Part shown: positions 33,539 to 42,851 of the stretch, one piece after another | Numbering within the stretch: position 1 is the stretch's first letter | Layout: every line of letters begins with the position of its first letter | Assembly: GCA_016708025.1 (NCBI GenBank) | Contig: JADJGQ010000001.1 | Coordinates: forward strand, 186,001-250,000 | DNA length: 64,000 nt | Source of the DNA: a bacterium | GTDB lineage: Bacteria; Zixibacteria; MSB-5A5; GN15; FEB-12 | Direction: 5' to 3' | Translations under genes and position numbers: made by a program | Notes under the pieces: generated by a model | What the model saw: the letters and a program-made list of their open reading frames with translations, nothing else | The model's database searches: none | What the model was told of the DNA's origin: nothing

Positions 33539-34164
33539 AGATCCTTTATTATCTCGGTTGGTTGGTCACCCGGATCATCAGCAAGCTGGTCTTTCGGATG
33601 CGTGTCTCCGGTCGTGAGCACTTCCCGAAATCCGGCGGCTTTATTCTCGCCACCAATCATATCTCATATTACGACCCACCGCTGGTTGGTTCATGGGCAA
33701 CCCGTCAGGTCTATTTCTTCGCCAAACAGGAGCTTTTCAAGAATAAGCTGTTCGGCTGGGTCATCCGCCAGACCAACGCACTTCCCGTCAAACGGGGTGC
33801 GATTGATCGCCAGGCCCTGGAAATGTCGCTCGAGGTCATCGCCAAAGGGTATGGTTTGACAATCTTCCCTGAAGGTACCCGCTCCAAGATTGAGGGTTTT
33901 CTTGACCCAAAGCCCGGTGTCGGTATGCTGGCGATCAAGGCCGGTTGCCCGATAGTCCCTGGCTATCTTCATGGCTCCAATAAGCTTAAGGACTGTTTTT
34001 GGGGGAGAAATAGACTCTCTATTCGGTTTGGCGAGCCGTTCTCCGCTGAGTGGATAAAGTCCAAAGAGGGGGAAGAAGATGGCTACCAGCAGATTGCGGC
34101 AGCCGTCATGGCCCGCATTGGGGAGCTGAAGGCAGCCACCCTGGCCGCCAATTCTCGCCAATAA
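33535..34164 (+). CDS. plsC: 1-acylglycerol-3-phosphate O-acyltransferase (PlsC)
   Basis: A 209-residue acyltransferase of phospholipid synthesis. It has the catalytic motif NHISYYDPP (NHx4D), the FPEGTRSKIEGF motif and GCPIVPGYL. An N-terminal hydrophobic stretch (LYYLGWLVTRIISKLVF) anchors it to the membrane. It overlaps cmk by 4 bases; rpsA follows after 172 bases. Confidence 0.93.
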   Translation: MKILYYLGWLVTRIISKLVFRMRVSGREHFPKSGGFILATNHISYYDPPLVGSWATRQVYFFAKQELFKNKLFGWVIRQTNALPVKRGAIDRQALEMSLEVIAKGYGLTIFPEGTRSKIEGFLDPKPGVGMLAIKAGCPIVPGYLHGSNKLKDCFWGRNRLSIRFGEPFSAEWIKSKEGEEDGYQQIAAAVMARIGELKAATLAANSRQ

Positions 34165-34190
34165 TAGACCGCCCGCGGTACAAAATCCGC

Positions 34191-34218
34191 TTGAATTCTC
34201 CCGATAACCTGTTATATA
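34191..34218 (+). promoter_or_regulatory. Candidate sigma-70 promoter for rpsA
   Basis: TTGAAT (34191-34196), a 16-base spacer and TATATA (34213-34218) lie between plsC and rpsA. The start would be near 34225, giving a leader of about 110 bases with AGGAGG at 34318-34323. A long leader would leave room for control by ribosomal protein S1 itself (inference). Confidence 0.5.
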
Positions 34219-34336
34219 TGAAGGCTACTTCCTAACGCTTTGGTAATCATAGTGTAGAAGGAGGACGTTTCGCTGGTTTTCCATCCGGAAAAAATCAAAA
34301 CTGGCGGAGTGAATGTAAGGAGGTTCTTTTAGTTTC

Positions 34337-36358
34337 ATGGCAGTTGCCAAACGCACAACCAAACCCGCAGAGGCCAAGACAAGCAAGCGCAAGATCACGG
34401 CCGCACGCAAAACCACCAAAACCAAAACCAAAATCACCAAGCGAGATTCCGAAGTTGCTGTGATCACAACCGCGATCACACAGGAAACGGATCTTGCCGA
34501 ACGCGTTACTACAGCCCGCCGCCAACGCGTGGCGGAAAAAGCTGCTGTTCGCACCGGCCCGGTGATGCCAGCCGAACCCCAGGAAGTCGCTGCGATCAAG
34601 GTCACCGATGTGTCCGGGATCGTCTACGACAAAGCCGATTACGATGCCATGGTCGAAATGTATGACTCGACCATCAAAGACATCAAAGAGGGCGAAATCG
34701 TCCGCGGCCGAATTCTGGGCGTGACTATGAACGACGTCATCGTCGACGTCGGCTTCAAGTCTGAAGGGATCATTCCGATCCATGAATTCAACATCCCGTT
34801 GAATATCAAGGTCGGTGACCCGATCGATGTCTATCTCGAACAGATCGAAGACCAGAACGGGCAGTTGCTGCTTTCCAAACAGAAAGCCGACTTCATGCGC
34901 GTCTGGGATCGTATCCGCGAGGTACATGACTCCGGCGAGACTATCCCCGGTCGTATCGCCCGCCGCATCAAAGGTGGCGTGGTGGTCGATATCATGGGAG
35001 TCGACGCCTTCCTGCCCGGCTCGCAGATCTCTCTGCGCCAGGTGCCGGATTTTGATGCCCTGATCAACCAGACCATCGATGTCAAGATCATCAAGCTGAA
35101 CAAGAGCCGCCGCAATATCGTCGTCTCCCGTCGCGTGGTGCTCGAAGAAGAGCGCGAGAAAATGCGCTCGACCCTGCTCAACGAAGTGCAGGTCGGTCAG
35201 GTCCGTCAGGGGTATGTTAAGAATATCACCGATTTCGGCGTCTTTATCGATCTCGGCGGTGTGGATGGCCTGCTGCATATCACCGATATGTCGTGGGGTC
35301 GCATCCGTCACCCCAGCGAGATGGTCTCCCTGGGCGACAAGATCGATGTCAAGATCCTGGATTTCGATGAGAAAACTTCCCGTATTTCTCTTGGCCTGAA
35401 ACAGATGACCCCGTACCCGTGGGAGAATATCGAAGAGAAGTATCCGCTTGGTAAGAAAGTGACCGGCAAGGTCGTTTCCATTACCGATTACGGTGCGTTC
35501 GTCGAACTCGAAAAGGGGATCGAAGGTCTCATTCATATTTCCGAGATGTCCTGGACCCAGCATATCAAGCACCCCTCCAAGATCATGAATGTTGGAGACA
35601 AGGTTGACGCGATCGTGCTCTCCGTGGACAAAGAGAACGAAAAGATCTCCCTCGGTATCAAGCAGATGGAACCGGATCCATGGCTCACGATCGAGTACAA
35701 GTACCCGATCGGTAAGGTCGTTTCCGGCAAAGTCCGCAACCTGACCGCTTTCGGCGCCTTTGTCGAACTTGAAGAAGGGATCGATGGCCTGGTGCATATC
35801 TCCGATATGTCCTGGACCAAGCGTATCCAGCACCCCTCCGAAGTAATGAAGAAGGGTGACAAGGTCGACGTCAAGGTGCTGAAGATCGATCACGAGAACC
35901 GCCGCATTTCGCTCGGCTTCAAGCAACTGCTTGATGATCCGTGGCCCGAACTGGCGAAACGGTTTGCGATCGGTTCCGAATGCCTCGGCACGATCACCAA
36001 AGTGCTCGACCGTGGCGTCGTGGTTGATCTCGGCGACGATGTCGAAGGGTTTGTCCCGGCCGCCCAGTTGGCTGCCAAAGACCTGACTGACCCGACCGGC
36101 GTCTTCAAAGAGGGTGAACAGGTACCGTTGCAGGTGATCGAATTCGACCGGAACCAGCACAAGGTGATCCTCTCCGCCGTTGCGTATTTCAAAAAGCGCG
36201 ACCGTGCGGAATTCGAGGAATACCTGGCGGCCCATCCGACCCAAAACTCCAGCGCCATGGCTGATGCCATGCCGGAAGAGTTGAAGGCTGATGCGGGCGA
36301 AGCTCCGGCGGTCGCGACTGCTGAAGCTGCGGCCGATTCCGAAGAAACCGAAGCATAA
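34337..36358 (+). CDS. rpsA: 30S ribosomal protein S1
   Basis: A 673-residue S1 protein with six S1 RNA-binding repeats, at about residues 118-188, 197-268, 283-355, 370-442, 457-529 and 541-615 (repeat cores such as GVFIDLGGVDGLLHITDMSW, GAFVELEKGIEGLIHISEMS). It is longer than E. coli S1 because of a Lys/Thr-rich extension at residues 1-90 and an acidic Ala/Glu tail. It delivers mRNA to the ribosome. AGGAGG lies 13 bases upstream, a wide spacing. A long antisense open frame (34295-36244) is a composition artefact. A strong terminator follows. Confidence 0.96.
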   Translation: MAVAKRTTKPAEAKTSKRKITAARKTTKTKTKITKRDSEVAVITTAITQETDLAERVTTARRQRVAEKAAVRTGPVMPAEPQEVAAIKVTDVSGIVYDKADYDAMVEMYDSTIKDIKEGEIVRGRILGVTMNDVIVDVGFKSEGIIPIHEFNIPLNIKVGDPIDVYLEQIEDQNGQLLLSKQKADFMRVWDRIREVHDSGETIPGRIARRIKGGVVVDIMGVDAFLPGSQISLRQVPDFDALINQTIDVKIIKLNKSRRNIVVSRRVVLEEEREKMRSTLLNEVQVGQVRQGYVKNITDFGVFIDLGGVDGLLHITDMSWGRIRHPSEMVSLGDKIDVKILDFDEKTSRISLGLKQMTPYPWENIEEKYPLGKKVTGKVVSITDYGAFVELEKGIEGLIHISEMSWTQHIKHPSKIMNVGDKVDAIVLSVDKENEKISLGIKQMEPDPWLTIEYKYPIGKVVSGKVRNLTAFGAFVELEEGIDGLVHISDMSWTKRIQHPSEVMKKGDKVDVKVLKIDHENRRISLGFKQLLDDPWPELAKRFAIGSECLGTITKVLDRGVVVDLGDDVEGFVPAAQLAAKDLTDPTGVFKEGEQVPLQVIEFDRNQHKVILSAVAYFKKRDRAEFEEYLAAHPTQNSSAMADAMPEELKADAGEAPAVATAEAAADSEETEA

Positions 36359-36380
36359 GCGAACCGGCTTGTCGATAGAA

Positions 36381-36408
36381 AACCCGGCTCAAAAGGCCGG
36401 GTTTTTTT
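36381..36408 (+). terminator. Rho-independent terminator after rpsA
   Basis: An 8-bp stem AACCCGGC/GCCGGGTT with a 7-base loop and a T-run of seven. Confidence 0.92.
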
Positions 36409-36489
36409 GTGAGAAAAAGATATAGCAAGGATGGAATTGGCAATCTATATTGGAGCATAGTCGATCATTTCCAATTGGGAGGTTGTATC

Positions 36490-37329
36490 ATGAAAGCTGT
36501 AGCGATCCTATTCTGCTTCCTGTTTCTATGCTCAACACTGGTTGCGACGCCGCCGCCGATCACTAACTGCCCGCCCGGAATTACAGTTCTTGGTGACTGT
36601 TGCCAACATTTTACCTTTGATTTTGCCGGCTGTTTTCGGGCTGACTATACCCTTGCATATCATCTGATGTCAGGACCCGGGTTGGTTGATACTTCAACCG
36701 GCATGTGGCAATGGCCCGATGCCACGGTGGGTGACACAGGTTCGCACACAGTCGTAATCCGCGCGTGGGAAATGAATGGTAGTGGTACTGGGGGGGCTGC
36801 GACTGCGCTAGTAGTTCAAGTGACTCCTCCACCTTCACCTGACGTAGTATCAGGTTGCGATACCGACGTACTTCTGACCAATTCACCTATTACCGCCCAA
36901 ATGGCAACAGCCGTAACTTGTGATGATAACATCTGGTCCATGGCTCAGTTCAAGGGGCCCGTGACCGGCGCGACATGCACCATTGACAACTCTGGCATGA
37001 TCAACTTCGCCACCACGGTCCCTGGGGCATACGAATATCGAGTGTTCGTGAGCAACGGAATGGCGACCGATTCCTGTGTCCATGCATTCATAGTCCATGG
37101 CGGTGCTGGCTGTTGTGTGGCTGGGCGAGGAAATGTTGATGGAGCCGGGGGAGTCGATCTGAGTGACCTCTCTCGACTCGTTGCCTATATGTACAGTGCC
37201 AGTACTGTCTTGCCATGCTGGGATGAAGCTAATATCACCGGTACCGGAACAATTGACCTGTCCGACCTAAGTACGCTGATCTTGTTTCTGACGGTACCTG
37301 GTTCGGTCACACTTGCGAACTGTCCATGA
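36490..37329 (+). CDS. Secreted protein with Ig-like domain and dockerin-like repeat (copy 1)
   Basis: A 279-residue secreted protein: signal peptide from ATG 36490 (MKAVAILFCFLFLCSTLVA, with GGGAGG 7 bases before). A Cys-rich Ig-like domain follows (CPPGITVLGDCCQHFTFDFA, GVWSW-type WQWPDATVGDTGSH), then a second (VSGCDTDVLLTNSPITAQMA). The C-terminus is a dockerin-like double calcium-binding repeat: GNVDGAGGVDLSDLSRLVAYM and ITGTGTIDLSDLSTLI. Such endings are abundant in Zixibacteria-like secretomes. It is paralogous to the next gene, 49 bases downstream. Confidence 0.8.
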   Translation: MKAVAILFCFLFLCSTLVATPPPITNCPPGITVLGDCCQHFTFDFAGCFRADYTLAYHLMSGPGLVDTSTGMWQWPDATVGDTGSHTVVIRAWEMNGSGTGGAATALVVQVTPPPSPDVVSGCDTDVLLTNSPITAQMATAVTCDDNIWSMAQFKGPVTGATCTIDNSGMINFATTVPGAYEYRVFVSNGMATDSCVHAFIVHGGAGCCVAGRGNVDGAGGVDLSDLSRLVAYMYSASTVLPCWDEANITGTGTIDLSDLSTLILFLTVPGSVTLANCP

Positions 37330-37378
37330 GCAATTTGCATCTGAAGGACAAACGCATCCTTGTTACGGGAGGATGATC

Positions 37379-38812
37379 ATGAAGCCTGGTTTATCCCTGA
37401 TCGCCGGATTATTGCTGACAATCGGTGCTGTTTCAGACGGTTTCTCGCAAGACGGTGTGGTAGAGATCGTTGATGCGTGGCCAATTGTCGCTGATTCGTT
37501 TCTCTTGGCACCAGTAAACCCTCAGGTGCTGATCAAGTTCACAAATTCCACCGGAGTTCCGATCCACACTCTTTCCACGGGCTTTAAGATCACCTCACTC
37601 CCTTCGGTGAGTGGACGAAGAGGCACGCCCCTGGTCAGACCATACTTCCATTCCCCTACCTCTAGTTTTGATGATCTGTTCGATCTGGAAGCAATATCGT
37701 TCAGTGGATCGAATTCGGCTGATATTGACACCATTGGCTTTTTTGGGCGAGCAGATTCCACCAATTCTTCCATGGGCATGTCAATCGGTTGGAGCGACAC
37801 TGCGCTGGTGGTGGAACTTGGATACATTAACTACGGTCCCACGGTAGATCGTGTGTGTATCGACACTTGTTCGCTGCCTCCGAACCGACCCTGGCGCTGG
37901 GTAAACACAACCGTAACGCCACAGGCAGAGTTCACACCGTCATTTGTCGGCTTGCCATATCAGGTTTACCAGAATGGAACTGGACCAGATCGGATCGGCT
38001 CTGGGTATTGCTGGAACGTCAGGGGAGTATCACCACAGCCGCCGGCCATCTCGAATTGTCCCCCCGGAACGTCTGTCGTAGGCACGCCATGTTCTCCACT
38101 TGAATTTGATTTTGACGGACAAAGTCTAGAGGGCCTTCCTTACGGGTTCGGAATTGAGAATGGACCTGGTACCATAGACCCGAATACTGGGGTCTGGAGC
38201 TGGCCCACTGTGTCCAATGCAGACACCGGCACACATCAGCTTCGGGTGTATGCGATGGACGATGGCGGTCGGGGTCCTTCGGCTACGCTCATCGTCATCG
38301 TTAACCCTTCGCCTCTCGTTGACATCACGAGCGGCTGCAACACTGATATACTTCTCACTGGAGTACCAAGAGATGTCCAAATGGGGACCAGCAACGGTGC
38401 GTGTGATGACAATGTCTGGTCGATGACTCAAATTTATGGCTCTCCGTCAGGCGCCTATTGCACGTTAAGCAGTACTGGGCTGATCTCCTTCCAAGCGACC
38501 GATCCCGGTTTGTACGAATATCGTGTTACGGTGACCGACTACCTCGTCAGGGATTCATGCAATCACTTCTTCATTGTCCACGGTGGGCCGGGTTGCTGTT
38601 CTGGATCGAGAGGGAATGTCGATGGAGTCGGTTCGGTCGATCTGAGTGATCTTTCACGTTTGATCGCTTACATGCACAATGCCAGCACTGTACTTTCCTG
38701 CTGGGATGAAGCCAATATCACCGGTACCGGCACAATCGACTTGTCCGATCTGAGTACGCTCATTGCCTACCTGACGGTTCCGGGTTCTGTCACATTCCCC
38801 GGATGTCCGTAA
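37379..38812 (+). CDS. Secreted protein with Ig-like domain and dockerin-like repeat (copy 2)
   Basis: A 477-residue paralogue of the preceding protein. Start at ATG 37379, because GGGAGG (37367-37372) leaves 6 bases to it and none to the ATG at 37373. After the signal peptide an extra N-terminal beta-rich domain of about 190 residues (VVEIVDAWPIVADSFLLAP...PYQVYQNGTGP) is present that copy 1 lacks. The shared part has CPPGTSVVGTPCSPLEFDFD, GVWSWPTVSNADTGTHQLRV, VDITSGCNTDILLTGVP and the same dockerin-like ending (GNVDGVGSVDLSDLSRLIAY, ITGTGTIDLSDLSTLIAY). Tandem duplication is likely. Binding partner unknown. Confidence 0.8.
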   Translation: MKPGLSLIAGLLLTIGAVSDGFSQDGVVEIVDAWPIVADSFLLAPVNPQVLIKFTNSTGVPIHTLSTGFKITSLPSVSGRRGTPLVRPYFHSPTSSFDDLFDLEAISFSGSNSADIDTIGFFGRADSTNSSMGMSIGWSDTALVVELGYINYGPTVDRVCIDTCSLPPNRPWRWVNTTVTPQAEFTPSFVGLPYQVYQNGTGPDRIGSGYCWNVRGVSPQPPAISNCPPGTSVVGTPCSPLEFDFDGQSLEGLPYGFGIENGPGTIDPNTGVWSWPTVSNADTGTHQLRVYAMDDGGRGPSATLIVIVNPSPLVDITSGCNTDILLTGVPRDVQMGTSNGACDDNVWSMTQIYGSPSGAYCTLSSTGLISFQATDPGLYEYRVTVTDYLVRDSCNHFFIVHGGPGCCSGSRGNVDGVGSVDLSDLSRLIAYMHNASTVLSCWDEANITGTGTIDLSDLSTLIAYLTVPGSVTFPGCP

Positions 38813-38841
38813 TATTCTCGATTCAGTTTCGAAAAAAGCAG

Positions 38842-38870
38842 AAGGCTCGGTCTGTTAAGATCGAGCCTTT
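38842..38870 (+). terminator. Terminator hairpin after the dockerin-like pair
   Basis: An 11-bp stem with one G-T pair (AAGGCTCGGTC and GATCGAGCCTT) and a 6-base loop, followed by TATCTTTG. It stands between convergent genes. Confidence 0.7.
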
Positions 38871-38895
38871 ATCTTTGAGCTTCTCTGACTGATTG

Positions 38896-39351
38896 TCACA
38901 ACTTCTTGTAATGATGCTCCGTAAACCGCTTCCAGCCCTTTTTATTTTTCGATTCAACCGCCCAGTTGATCCCGCCCTCGTCATTCGGCCAGTAGACCAT
39001 CCGCGCCAAACCGGCAGGCATTTGCGCTTCAAAACAGACTGCTTCGGGATGGATATCCGTACCATCCGCCAGCTTTCCCTCGGAGCGCTTTCCATCGGAG
39101 GTAAACGACCAGAAGGAGAGAGTGCCATCCGGTCCGGGGCCATAGACTGCCAGCTCTTTGTACGCTCCTTTGCCGAATTTCCACTCGGCTTCGAGTTGTA
39201 CGTAGGTGCCGTTCAGTACGGGCGTGAAGGTGCGACTGCACTGCACTTTTCCCATGGGGCTGTCACTGGTAGCGCTCCAGGTGCCGATGAGCGGGTCGAG
39301 CGGACCAAGTTTTCCGCGCCCCTTTTTCCACAATGATGCCGATTTGGCCAT
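38896..39351 (-). CDS. DUF1579-like protein
   Basis: A 151-residue protein, probably lipocalin-like. From ATG 39351 (GGGAG upstream) it has LDPLIGTWSATSDSPMGKVQ, FTPVLNGTYVQLEAEW, FWSFTSDGKRSEGKL and MVYWPNDEGGINWAVES, the strand pattern of DUF1579-type proteins that detect or carry small molecules. The longer open frame reaching to 39576 adds random residues and overlaps the next gene, so it is not used. It has no signal peptide. Confidence 0.72.
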   Translation of the reverse strand: MAKSASLWKKGRGKLGPLDPLIGTWSATSDSPMGKVQCSRTFTPVLNGTYVQLEAEWKFGKGAYKELAVYGPGPDGTLSFWSFTSDGKRSEGKLADGTDIHPEAVCFEAQMPAGLARMVYWPNDEGGINWAVESKNKKGWKRFTEHHYKKL

Positions 39352-39392
39352 GCCGATATCTCCCTGCTGAGTTGAATAAAGACTCAGACAAT

Positions 39393-40307
39393 CTACAATA
39401 TTCGGCTCAACCAGTGAATCATATTCAGCAGGAATTGACTGTTTTGTGCCGCCTCTGCCTGGTTCATGCCGACCTGACGGCGCTCCGGGCCGGCCAGTTG
39501 CGCGGTAAACATCGCCGCCTCTCCCACCATCGCGACCCGTCCCTTGCCGAATTCTCTCACCGCCGCCTGATACCACCCGGTGATATCAACTTTGGGCGTG
39601 CTGTCATTGAACTGCCAGGCGACTTGCGGCATGTATGATGCCATCCCTTGCCCGAAGATCATCAGCCCGGTCACCGACGAATCCCCGGTGAACGCTTCCC
39701 CGGTGAACGAAACAACCGAGTCAATCCGCTCCTGTTTGGATTTGCCATTAGTGATAGGGTGATCGGCCAGTGTTCCGTCCGCACGACGGAAATAGTCATT
39801 CCCGCCCGGTGAATCCGCCTTGGCGGCGAACCCATTGGAGAGGGTAAAGCCGAACTCTCGCGCCAGATCCTCTGCACATCCCGGAAAGGGCATATGGTCG
39901 GCGATCAGGAGCAGTGAACCACCCTCCTCCACCCATCCCTTTACCGCGGTGATCTCTTCAGGGGTGAATGCCGAAGGTGTCGGTAATGACCAGTCCTCCC
40001 GATTCCGTTCATTCAGCGCATTCGCAATGACGAGGATTGCCCCGCGTCTAAGCGAATCGCGATTGAACGCGCATCCCGATGCAAGTACCCGATAACCATC
40101 AATTCGAAGCAGATTCGCAAACGGCAGATAGCGACCATCGGCGGTATGGAAGTTATTGTGTGCCTGATCGATCATCACGATCGGACCAAGTTCAGGTGGG
40201 AAGGCGGGGGAGAGGGCAGTGGGCCGAAATGCCGAATCCGGCACCTGCTGTGCGAAAGCGATTTCGCAGAGTATGAGAACCAAGAGCGAGATGATTATCG
40301 AGCGCAT
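39393..40307 (-). CDS. Secreted DUF4350-like protein
   Basis: A 304-residue protein with signal peptide (MRSIIISLLVLILCEIAFAQ). The mature part has a Rossmann/GATase-like look: VMIDQAHNNFHTADGRYL, LLRIDGYRVLAS, ILVIANALNERNRED, ITAVKGWVEEGGSLLLIADH (as in DUF4350 and related domains where a strand-loop-helix binds a ligand) and GKGRVAMVGEAAMFTAQLAG. No catalytic triad is visible. It precedes the DUF1579-like gene by 41 bases on the same strand. Confidence 0.65.
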   Translation of the reverse strand: MRSIIISLLVLILCEIAFAQQVPDSAFRPTALSPAFPPELGPIVMIDQAHNNFHTADGRYLPFANLLRIDGYRVLASGCAFNRDSLRRGAILVIANALNERNREDWSLPTPSAFTPEEITAVKGWVEEGGSLLLIADHMPFPGCAEDLAREFGFTLSNGFAAKADSPGGNDYFRRADGTLADHPITNGKSKQERIDSVVSFTGEAFTGDSSVTGLMIFGQGMASYMPQVAWQFNDSTPKVDITGWYQAAVREFGKGRVAMVGEAAMFTAQLAGPERRQVGMNQAEAAQNSQFLLNMIHWLSRIL

Positions 40308-40473
40308 GATTTTGCCTCATTCTTAAAGCTTCGTACCAGTTCTGTTATTAGACGTGCGAACGGGTGCAAAAGTTAACAGTTTTGTAGCACGAAACCTGTT
40401 CCGGTTCTGTGGCTTGTTTGGACTCCAAAAAGCAATCCCACTTCCGTCCATTTTTCGCTATATTCCTCCCGCT

Positions 40474-41781
40474 ATGGCAGACCAGCAGCAAAAGACGATC
40501 GCCCTCCAGACCCTCGGATGTCGGCTCAATCAGTATGAGACCGAAAAGATGGCCGCCGAACTCTATCCGTTCGGGTTCCGTCGCGCCGAGCCGGGGGAGA
40601 AGGCCGATCTGACGATCATCAACACCTGTACCGTCACCCACCGCGCCGACTCCGACTGCCGCCAGATGGTCAAGAAAGCGGCGCGAGAGAATCCCAATGG
40701 CAAAGTGGTGGTCGCCGGCTGTTACGTCGATAACGCGCCGGAATTGATCGGCGGCATTGCCGGTGTCGATGTGCTGATCAGGAATCAGGAGAAAGAGAAG
40801 ATCGCGACCATATTGCCGTCGCAACTCCCGATGCTGTTCGACCGCGAACCAGACAAAAGTTGCTCGACCAATATCACCGATTTTTACGGTCACAACCGCG
40901 CCTGGCTCAAGGTCTCCGACGGCTGCAACCAATGGTGTTCGTTCTGTATCATTCCGACTGTCCGCGGACGGCTGCGAAATCGTCCGGTGAATGATATTAT
41001 CGGGGAAGTCAACTCGCTGGTTACTTCAGGCTACAATGAGATCGTGTTGACCGGGGTGCATCTTGGGCATTACAAAAATCGTCAGGTGGAACCGCAGGCG
41101 AAAAACCTCGCCGCGCTTTGCCGGATGATCCTCGACCGGACCGAGGTGAAACGGATCCGGCTTTCTTCGATCGAACCGCAGACGGTGCGTGAAGATCTGG
41201 TGGAGGTCTATCGGGAATCTCCTGGCAGAATCTGCCGACATATGCATATTCCGTTACAGTCAGGTTCTTCGCGTATTCTCAAGTTGATGCAGCGACCGTA
41301 CGACCAGAATGTCTATATCAAGCGCGTCACCGCCGTCAAAGAGGCACAGCCAAACACCATTGTTGGTGCAGATGTCATTGTTGGATTTCCCGGCGAGACC
41401 GATGCTGATTTCGCGCAGACGCGCCGTCTGGCTGAGTCGGATCTGATCGATTACCTGCATGTATTCAGCTACTCTGACCGGCCGGGGACGATTGCTTCGG
41501 GAATGACCGATAAGGTAGCACCCGAGAAGATCAAGGAACGAAACGCGATTCTCTCAGAGATATCTGAGCGAAACCGGGCGCGGGCGCACCAACGTCAGAT
41601 CGGTCAACGCCTCGAAGTCATCGCCGAACACAAACGACCCAACGACCAGCACTACTTTGGTGTTGCGGACAACTTCATCAAAGTGAAATTGCCAATGTCA
41701 CTGGATGGGGGGAAGCGGCTGATCCCAATTCAGGTGACCGCCGCATTTGAAGAATTTGTCGATGGCGAACTGCTCGCCTGA
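40474..41781 (+). CDS. mtaB: tRNA N6-threonylcarbamoyladenosine methylthiotransferase MtaB
   Basis: A radical-SAM methylthiotransferase that converts t6A37 to ms2t6A in tRNA. 435 residues from ATG 40474. The N-terminal UPF0004 domain has three cluster cysteines (TLGCRLNQYE, INTCTVTHRAD, VAGCYVD). The radical-SAM core is SDGCNQWCSFCIIP (CxxxCxxC), then GYNEIVLTGVHLGHY. The C-terminal TRAM-type region follows (LEVIAEHKRP...VKLPM). No Shine-Dalgarno is seen; a -10-like TATATT (40459-40464) ends 9 bases before the ATG, so a leaderless message is possible. It converges with the next gene. Confidence 0.93.
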   Translation: MADQQQKTIALQTLGCRLNQYETEKMAAELYPFGFRRAEPGEKADLTIINTCTVTHRADSDCRQMVKKAARENPNGKVVVAGCYVDNAPELIGGIAGVDVLIRNQEKEKIATILPSQLPMLFDREPDKSCSTNITDFYGHNRAWLKVSDGCNQWCSFCIIPTVRGRLRNRPVNDIIGEVNSLVTSGYNEIVLTGVHLGHYKNRQVEPQAKNLAALCRMILDRTEVKRIRLSSIEPQTVREDLVEVYRESPGRICRHMHIPLQSGSSRILKLMQRPYDQNVYIKRVTAVKEAQPNTIVGADVIVGFPGETDADFAQTRRLAESDLIDYLHVFSYSDRPGTIASGMTDKVAPEKIKERNAILSEISERNRARAHQRQIGQRLEVIAEHKRPNDQHYFGVADNFIKVKLPMSLDGGKRLIPIQVTAAFEEFVDGELLA

Positions 41782-41795
41782 CCTTCTAACTTCGC

Positions 41796-42689
41796 CTACT
41801 TCCAGTCATCTTCACTATAATCACCATCATTCCCGAAGGGGATGGCGAGATTGATCCCATAACTGTAATCTGAAATCTCGTTCAGGTCATCATCGAGATT
41901 ATACCGGAACTCAAATCCCGGCTCCACGACCGGCGTTTTGACGCGCAGGGTTGCGCCGCAGAAGTTAATGAATCGGTCGGTGAAGTCCTCGACATCCTGC
42001 GTCAAGATCATTTGGCCGCCAAAAAACAGCCCGCCCTGCACCTCATTCATTGTGAAACCAAGGAATGAGGAGTATGAAGCGAAAAGTTCAGCATCGCCTT
42101 CATTTGGGACAGCAGTGATCGTTCCCAGCGTCACCTGAGCCTCCAGCGGCGACTGGTCGTTTGCCTCACGCCATCCCAGATCCAGTCTGATCGTGTAGAC
42201 TTTGGGGATAAATGCTTCAAACCTGTCGAAGGCACCGAAATATCCCATGAGGAGCGGTGCATCTTTTTCTTCACTTGCCACCGGGAATCGAACCGAGGTG
42301 CGTACGAATAACGATCTCCCGACAATCGGCTGTTCCAGGCCGACCAGAGGATTCCCAAAAGCAAATTCATCCTCAATGTAGTAATAATCCCAGTAGCCAT
42401 AGTAAATTGGTCTGCTGTCGTTAGCGTCATAGTTGGCAAAGGGGAGTTCCCAGTAGAGCATCAAGTTGTCGGCGATATTGTGACGCCCTCCCAGGAATCC
42501 AATCCCATTAAAGAAACTGTTACCACCTAGCCGGGCCGCTTGAGGCGTGAAATTGGGTTTTATGAATTCAAACGTCAGTGCCGACCCGGACTCGGGGTAC
42601 CACCAGTGCGATTGCGCAAACGCACTACCGGCCGTGAACAGCACCACCAGTGTAGCCAGTATGTAACGGGAAGGAGTAAGCGAGCGCAT
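41796..42689 (-). CDS. Predicted outer-membrane beta-barrel protein
   Basis: A 297-residue protein with a signal peptide (start ATG 42689, GGAGGG upstream; YILATLVVLFTAGSAFAQ). The rest alternates amphipathic strands (SALTFEFIKPNFT, LMLYWELPFANYDAND, LFVRTSVRFPVASEEKD, PGFEFRYNLDDDLNEISDYS), consistent with an outer-membrane barrel. A family cannot be named. It is divergent from the lpxC-fabZ gene. Confidence 0.6.
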   Translation of the reverse strand: MRSLTPSRYILATLVVLFTAGSAFAQSHWWYPESGSALTFEFIKPNFTPQAARLGGNSFFNGIGFLGGRHNIADNLMLYWELPFANYDANDSRPIYYGYWDYYYIEDEFAFGNPLVGLEQPIVGRSLFVRTSVRFPVASEEKDAPLLMGYFGAFDRFEAFIPKVYTIRLDLGWREANDQSPLEAQVTLGTITAVPNEGDAELFASYSSFLGFTMNEVQGGLFFGGQMILTQDVEDFTDRFINFCGATLRVKTPVVEPGFEFRYNLDDDLNEISDYSYGINLAIPFGNDGDYSEDDWK

Positions 42690-42795
42690 CTGAACCCTCC
42701 AGAGTTTGTAGCCTGAGTGTGACAAGTCAAAATGGGTGGAGATATCCATTCTGTCAATCAGATTGTCTGGTCATCGCAAAGCCGACAAAAAGTAC

Positions 42796-42824
42796 TTGAA
42801 CCGCCCTGTTCGCTAGCGTATACT
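42796..42824 (+). promoter_or_regulatory. Sigma-70 promoter for the lpxC-fabZ/lpxA operon
   Basis: TTGAAC (42796-42801), a 17-base spacer and TATACT (42819-42824), close to consensus. Transcription would start near 42831, about 21 bases before the ATG; no clear ribosome binding site is present in that leader. Confidence 0.65.
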
Positions 42825-42851
42825 CTCGCAACTTGTTATACGACCGACACT

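Noticed and set aside
34295..36244. A 649-residue open frame antisense to rpsA
   Set aside because: It mirrors the codon bias of rpsA (repeated Asp/His/Gly/Leu-rich text) and rpsA itself is certain; this is a compositional shadow.
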